Source of the DNA: Trichoplax adhaerens
Lineage: Eukaryota > Placozoa > Uniplacotomia > Trichoplacea > Trichoplacidae
Direction: 5' to 3'
Length of the DNA: 64,000 nt
Assembly: GCF_000150275.1 (NCBI RefSeq)
Contig: NW_002060948.1
Span: 1,663,328-1,727,327, forward strand
Part shown: positions 58,541 through 64,000 of the stretch, in pieces
How positions within the stretch are numbered: position 1 is the stretch's first letter
Layout: every line of letters begins with the position of its first letter
The notes under the pieces: model-generated
Told to the model about the DNA's origin: nothing
Database searches by the model: none
The model's input: the letters and a program-made list of their open reading frames with translations, nothing else
Made by a program: the position numbers and the translations under genes

Positions 58541-59185
58541 CGTATATACCGGTGTTGACACTTCCAACGCAATATTAAGTTTGCGAATTGATTAATGCCT
58601 TCCTTGTCAATCGTCTATACCAGTGTTGACACTTCCAAGGGCAATATTAAGTTTGCAAATTGATTAATGCCTTCCTTGTCAATCGTCTATACCAGTGTTG
58701 ACACTTCCAAGGGCAATATTAAGTTTGCGAATTGATTAATGCCTTCCTTGTCAATCGTCTATACCAGTGTTGACACTTCCAAAGTAATATCAAGTTTGCG
58801 AATTGATTAATCCCTTCCTTGTCAATCGTCTATACCAGTGTTGACACTTCCAAAGTAATATCAAGTTTGCGAATTGATTAATGCCTTCCTTGTCAATCGT
58901 CTATACCAGTGTTGACACTTCCAAAGTAATATCAAGTTTGCGAATTGATTAATGCCTTCCTTGTCAATCGTCTATACCAGTGTTGACACTTCCAAAGTAA
59001 TATCAAGTTTGCGAATTGACTAATGCCTTCCTTGTCAATCGTCTATACCAGTGTGGACACTTCCAAAGTAATATCAAGTTTGCGAATTGGCTAATGCCTT
59101 CCTTGTCAATCGTCTATACCAGTGTGGACACTTCCAAAGTAATATCAAGTTTGCGAATTGATTAATCCCTTCCCTCTCAATCTAT
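58541..59185. repeat. Tandem array of 71-72 bp units, nine copies
   Basis: Each unit contains TATACCAGTGTTGACACTTCCAA, then AAGTTTGCGAATTGATTAAT and CCTTCCTTGTCAATCGTC. The GTGT-GACACTTCC anchor recurs at 58552, 58623, 58695, 58767, 58838, 58909, 58980, 59051 and 59122. Earlier copies carry GGGCAATATTAAG, later ones AGTAATATCAAG; the last two share a TTG to TGG change. Confidence 0.97.
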
Positions 59186-59414
59186 CCTGTAGGAAGGCAA
59201 TCGAACAATGACAGAATATACGTATAGCCTAGTAAATAGTGCTGAAATACACTATGTTTTACCCTTTAAGCCCCTTCAAATAAATTGAATTTCAAGCGAT
59301 TTCATCTCAATTTTAACATTCTAACTGCAATCTAAAATACAGTGCCATCTTTGATAGCCAATTGATGGATTCTAACGTTTAGAGTAGAGAAGCATGGACG
59401 CCATGGACGACAGT
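59186..59414. other. Spacer after the 71-bp array
   Basis: No feature recognised. Confidence 0.4.
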
Positions 59415-59720
59415 ACTAGATGGTCTTCTGGTTGTAGTCTACAGTACAGTAGGCACTAAGTGATAGGACTACTACTAACGTAATAGACCGCACTATACAC
59501 TATATAGCTATTTCAGCGATGTCAGTGTACAGTGTACAGTACGAGATCTTGGTCTTGTTACTACAGTGTACAGTATTTTACTGTACAGTACAGTACTGTA
59601 CTATACTGTACTGTAGGATCAAGATACTGTACGAACTATCATACCGAACCGCACCGTACCGTACCGTACCGTGCTCGGCGTAGCAACCGTAAAGTACTGT
59701 ACTTACTGTACATTGTACGC
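59415..59720. repeat. Second palindromic GTACAGTA cluster with a GTACC pentamer run
   Basis: Dense CTACAGTACAGTA, GTGTACAGTGTACAGTA and TACTGTACAGTACAGTACTGTAC words, followed at about 59648-59672 by a short GTACC pentanucleotide repeat. Resembles the cluster upstream of the P2X gene. Confidence 0.8.
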
Positions 59721-61105
59721 TGTTATTAAGCAGGCTATCACTAGACTGCATGCTGATTGGCTAATTTCACACGTTGGAATAATTCAAATCGATCGAGGAC
59801 CTCCTTCCATACTAAACCATAATATGTTGATCAATCCTTCCAAACTAAACCATAACATGTTGATCAAGGTTTTTTTGGTGGATAGAAATTTTTCTTGCTT
59901 CTACTTTGCACTGTATTATTAGTATCATTGCTGTTTATCATTGAATCTCATTGGATAGAGAGCTGCGAACAGACAGGATTGACTATTTCATATTCAAGTA
60001 TTTCCCTATTCTCTCGTTCATTCTTGTAGAGACGTCGTAGAACCTCCTGATTGAAACTGATTGGAAACAAATCAAACGGTAAGATGTGATATTCAGAGTA
60101 ATATTGAAATTCAAAAGTGAGTCCATGATTTATATGCCAATAAAACAGTAAGTAACGAGCAATATTATTATCCATCGTATGTGTCACTAGCCATCATCTA
60201 CTGTACACCGTCTTGACAACTTTTGATATTGCTACAGATTTCAACATTTTTTCCTGTTCCCATTGAATATTCAGTAGCATGTTGATATTTAGTCGAAGAC
60301 TGTAATACGATGCCTTTACAATCTGGATCTACAATAGAGCCGTAAATTATTGAATAATGTAGGAGTCGAATATCCATGTTAATCCATTGATAATGACACT
60401 ATATCTTTTACAAGAGGAATAAACCTAGTAATGGCCTGCTTTCATTTAAAATACTGCACGGTACAACTACGCTTGATCAAATCAAACCACTTCGCGGATA
60501 TTTGACCTGCCTTCTGAGTAGAATGCTTTACCTACTATAACTATACTGTAATATGCGCGCAAACGATTAGTGGCTGATCAAGAGGATCAGTAGAATACGC
60601 CGATAAAATTATGATGAGCTCTATCGTCATGATAAACTTTGACTTTTATGGCTAATTGCTATCGTACTAGGCCTAAAATGGCACACTACTGGCAAAATTG
60701 TTACGTATTGCTTATATAGTGCTGACTAACAACTCAAGAAATACCCTGAGAGTAGACAAAAACATGTGTTACTGTACAGTAGAGCACTCGTATATCGATT
60801 ATGTGAACAAAATGCGTATGTGAATCGGATCTGCCTCCATTATAAAGGTATAAAATCGGGAATCTCCGCTTACAGTTTGCGGTGAAGTATTGAAATAGGC
60901 TGTCTGCTATAGAGTATTCAGTATATACGATAAGATACAGCATCATGTCCTTTCTGTAATACTATCCTGTCACCTTACACAACTACTATATTCAATTTTG
61001 AAATTAGAGTCGAAATGACTCATTTACAGTGTATCACCTTAACTTGTACCTATTCTATGGACGCGTATAGAATAATTAATTATTGATCAATTTTTAGATT
61101 CAACC
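59721..61105. other. Spacer upstream of Spindly
   Basis: Contains a two-copy 33-bp direct repeat (59802-59868) and an unrecognised 79-codon open frame on the minus strand (59948-60187). An acceptor-like TTTTTAG at 61091-61097, nine bases before the Spindly ATG, suggests a spliced leader exon somewhere in this stretch. Confidence 0.45.
59802..59868. repeat. Two-copy 33-bp direct repeat
   Basis: TCCTTCCA, ACTAAACCATAA and ATGTTGATCAA occur twice, offset by 33 bases, with two substitutions. Confidence 0.85.
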
Positions 61106-62827
61106 ATGGCTACCGAGAAAGCATTGCATGATGAAATTGATAGGCTTACCAAACTTCTTGCTAACAATGAAGAACAACTAGCTTTGGCAGCTCAAATTGG
61201 CCAACAGTTACTAACCGATAATGAAGAAACAGAAACTCGCTTCGAAAAATTAAGAATTGAATCAAATCAACGTATCGAAGAATTAGAACAAGAAAATCAT
61301 ATTTTAAACTTACGAAATCAAACTATTAAATGCAAATATGAAGATCTTGCTAATGATATGGATATTCTAAAAGGTCGACATGATGAAGATGTTGCTAAAA
61401 AATGCCAGGAATTAAATGAAGAGTTTAAAAAGCAAATGTCAAAAATAACAAGACAATCTGAAACAGCAGCTGAGGAAGCTGATCGTTATCGCACATTAGT
61501 AAGTCAACTAAATGAAAAAGTTGAGGTGTTACAAAAAATGGTCACCGAAGAACGAAATCACAATCAAGAAGAACTTACCACCAATGACGACAATAGCGAG
61601 TTACTGGAAGAATTACAACTCAATTTAGCCAAAGCAGTTGAAATCAATAAAGATATGGAGTTGGAAAATGTCGATTTACGTCATGACAAAGATTGCTTAA
61701 ATCTAAAATTAGAATCAGCTGGTAAAGAAGTTAAATCATTACAAGAATATCAGGAAATAATAGAAACAGAAGTAGATACTTGGAGAACTAAATATAACGA
61801 CATTCGGATTGAGTTAGCATCAGCAAGAGAACAACTGATGGACTACCAAAGTAATTCTAATTATCAAAGTAACCCCAGCAAATCGTTATTTTCTGAAGTT
61901 GAAGATCAAAGAATTCAATTAGAAGGAAGTTACAAATGTTTAAAAGTAAGATTTGATACTTTAGAAAAGCAATATAACGACTGCAGACAGCAAATGCAAC
62001 AGCTGAAAAGTCGATATTCAAGCTTACTTGCTATGGGTAGCTTTAAAGCGGATGAAGCCAAAATGAAGAATTTAGAGCAAAATCTTTCACAAAGCGAGGC
62101 TGATCGTCGAACGTTATCCATCAAAGTACAAGAATTAGAAGAGCAACTTCAAGCTGTCACCAATAGTAATATTGAGCATGCAAAATGTTTAGAATCGGTC
62201 AATTTAAGTGAAAAAGACTATATTGATTTCCTTCGTCGCGATCTCAAAGAATATAAAAGTAAATTTTGTAAATTATCCAAAGAAATTGAATCCTTACGGT
62301 TAATGAATGCTAGTGAATCGCAAAAATTACGACAAACTGAATATTCGTTATCAGAAGCGCAAAAAATTGCTGACAAACTTAAAGTTGATAATTTAAGAAT
62401 CCGTTCCAAGTTGGAAGAAGAAATAATCAAGAGAAAAAAATTACAGTATGAATTAGATGTCAAGCGAGAGCAAAATTCCAAGAAAATAGGAAATAATGAC
62501 GGCAAAAGTTCCCAACAAAAAGAAAATCATCACAATAATATCAACAGTGACATTGAACAAGCAAATCTAATGAAAGCTACTGGAAAAAACTATCGGAAGG
62601 ACCTTCTTGAGACTAAACAACCAGTTACAAAACATGTAAAATTTGCTGAAACTACTACTATCCATTATCAGCCTTTACAGGAAGTAAATGATGAATCGAT
62701 CAATACTTCTAATGTTGATGACAGCGATCCAGGAAATTTACAACGAGATATACGAAATAAGCCGAAGCGTAATATAATCCACGTTCCAGCAATCGACGAT
62801 AACCCAAACAACTGTAAACAGCAATAA
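61106..62827 (+). CDS. SPDL1: Protein Spindly, dynein-dynactin adaptor of the kinetochore
   Basis: Recruits cytoplasmic dynein to kinetochores through the RZZ complex and couples it to dynactin in mitosis. A single 573-residue ORF, near the human length of 605, is coiled coil over most of its length. Three family hallmarks are visible: the CC1 box (LAAQIG-type, Ala28-Ala29 to Gly32) that binds dynein light intermediate chain; the Spindly motif SLFSEVEDQR at residues 260-269 that binds the dynactin pointed end, the same position as in human; and a C-terminal CKQQ, matching the farnesylated CPQQ of human Spindly that docks on RZZ. The start sits in a strong context (CAACCATGG). The coding region has no intron, unlike most neighbours. 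BICD-related adaptors share the first two motifs but not the terminal Cys box. Confidence 0.93.
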   Translation: MATEKALHDEIDRLTKLLANNEEQLALAAQIGQQLLTDNEETETRFEKLRIESNQRIEELEQENHILNLRNQTIKCKYEDLANDMDILKGRHDEDVAKKCQELNEEFKKQMSKITRQSETAAEEADRYRTLVSQLNEKVEVLQKMVTEERNHNQEELTTNDDNSELLEELQLNLAKAVEINKDMELENVDLRHDKDCLNLKLESAGKEVKSLQEYQEIIETEVDTWRTKYNDIRIELASAREQLMDYQSNSNYQSNPSKSLFSEVEDQRIQLEGSYKCLKVRFDTLEKQYNDCRQQMQQLKSRYSSLLAMGSFKADEAKMKNLEQNLSQSEADRRTLSIKVQELEEQLQAVTNSNIEHAKCLESVNLSEKDYIDFLRRDLKEYKSKFCKLSKEIESLRLMNASESQKLRQTEYSLSEAQKIADKLKVDNLRIRSKLEEEIIKRKKLQYELDVKREQNSKKIGNNDGKSSQQKENHHNNINSDIEQANLMKATGKNYRKDLLETKQPVTKHVKFAETTTIHYQPLQEVNDESINTSNVDDSDPGNLQRDIRNKPKRNIIHVPAIDDNPNNCKQQ

Positions 62828-64000
62828 TTATTGTGATTCAATCAATTATAGTTACAGCATCTAATTTGCGAGCATGGGAGTAAAACTAAAGCCTTGAGCT
62901 TTTTCCAACATACGGTATAATTTGTATATAAAGTATGTTTTATATACCCTACTGGATTACCTTGATATTGAATTTTTAGATAGGCCATGATATGCTCGAA
63001 TAATTTGATAAAATTGGAGACAATAATTGTATTCTTATCGTTCTATCATATTTCACTAAGTCTCATAATAATTTATGATCGTTACGCTAGAAAGTGTATT
63101 GCAAACAACGAATGCAAATTAAATTGATTCTATGCTACTTAATTACTTAGCTTTTCAATTATAAGATTAAATATTGCATCAAGGCTAAAGCTTAAAAAGA
63201 AATTTAAAATCTGTGAAAGCAAAAATATTTGTCTCGAAAGTTCAGTCGCATATATAATGTTGTACGGGTAGAGTATACCATATCGCTTTATTGTATTTTT
63301 ATACTGTACACATACGCGTATGTTATAACTAGATTCTAAGTTACTTTTAGAAAACTAGTTGCAATTTATATGGTTGATATCCGTAAAATATAAAAGTGCA
63401 AGTTAATCTACATATTCGATTAAACTATACAGGGTCTTTATTGTTAATGTGATAATACAAGGAACCAATTTTTTGAAGCAATCCACATACAATACTACTG
63501 CATATGAATGCGTAATACCAACGGCAATGCATCAAGATAAAAACAACTTAATGCATGACAACTGCCCTAGAAACTGCTTAGCTATCACTTAGCAAACAAA
63601 TAACATACAAGTATTGGCGTAGGCTTCCATTTGTTTAAAAATTCATTATGTTATCAATTATCTTGCAATATAACCGCTTCTATAATTATCAAACTGAACG
63701 AAATATGCAGTTCTCAACAACCAAAACTAAACACGTGAAATCTTTCGCTTATGGTAATACAAATACCAAACAATACCATCAGTTTTGGTACCTACATTTA
63801 TACAGATATAAAGCCAATGCAAAAACTGATTAATTTCATTTTCATTGTTATTAGATAAAATAATTGCAAAAGGCAAAAAGCGTATGCTTAAAACTGACAT
63901 AGAAAGTATGATTTTATGATTCTTCGTACATAAAGCAAGGAGAAACTTTATCATGTTAAGAACTCTCACATTTTCATGTGACAGAGATTTGAATACCGGA
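62828..64000. other. Spindly 3' flank
   Basis: AT-rich, no array, no exon recognised. Open frames at 63648 (+) and 63727 (-) overlap one another and match nothing known. Confidence 0.45.

Noticed and set aside
53231..64000. tRNA or snRNA genes in the spacers
   Set aside because: I looked for B-box-like GGTTCGA and cloverleaf arms on both strands and saw only isolated partial matches without paired stems.

Overview
The window is metazoan nuclear DNA: AT-rich, with short introns bearing GT/AG borders and animal-specific protein families (P2X receptor, Spindly, SGSM, HEATR5, HEATR6). Exon borders were assigned by hand from splice sites, reading phase and remembered family sequences; every model below keeps phase across all introns. 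Many introns, small orthologue-like protein lengths and compact spacing suggest an early-branching, slowly evolving animal; a placozoan such as Trichoplax is my best guess, which is inference and was not checked against a database.

Eleven protein genes were found. In order: the 3' part of an SGSM1/2-type RUN-TBC Rab GAP gene (+, runs off the left edge); intronless EXOSC9, an exosome ring subunit (-); a two-exon UDP-glycosyltransferase (+); FGGY D-ribulokinase-like, ten exons (-); HEATR5 (AP-1/clathrin accessory), 25 exons (+); COX20, a small four-exon complex IV assembly factor (-); a 12-exon P2X receptor with an assembly gap in exon 2 (+); HEATR6, 20 exons (-); acetoacetyl-CoA synthetase, 18 exons (+); NDUFAF1/CIA30, three exons (+); and intronless Spindly (+). 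The first nine genes alternate strand perfectly, giving four head-to-head and four tail-to-tail junctions.

The genes do not form one pathway. COX20 and NDUFAF1 are both mitochondrial respiratory-complex assembly factors; SGSM and HEATR5 both act in Rab/clathrin membrane traffic; AACS, UGT and FGGY are metabolic enzymes; Spindly is a dynein adaptor at kinetochores.

Non-genic DNA lies mostly at divergent 5' ends and holds several unrelated tandem arrays (95-103 bp, about 118 bp, 130-240 bp and 71-72 bp units), two intronic segmental duplications, a perfect 15-bp hairpin in AACS intron 1, and a dispersed palindromic word (TACAGTA/TACTGTA and CTGTACAG) that clusters strongly upstream of the P2X gene and between NDUFAF1 and Spindly. 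No transposase, reverse transcriptase, viral gene, tRNA, rRNA or CRISPR array was recognised. I did not find a clearly new multi-gene biological system.
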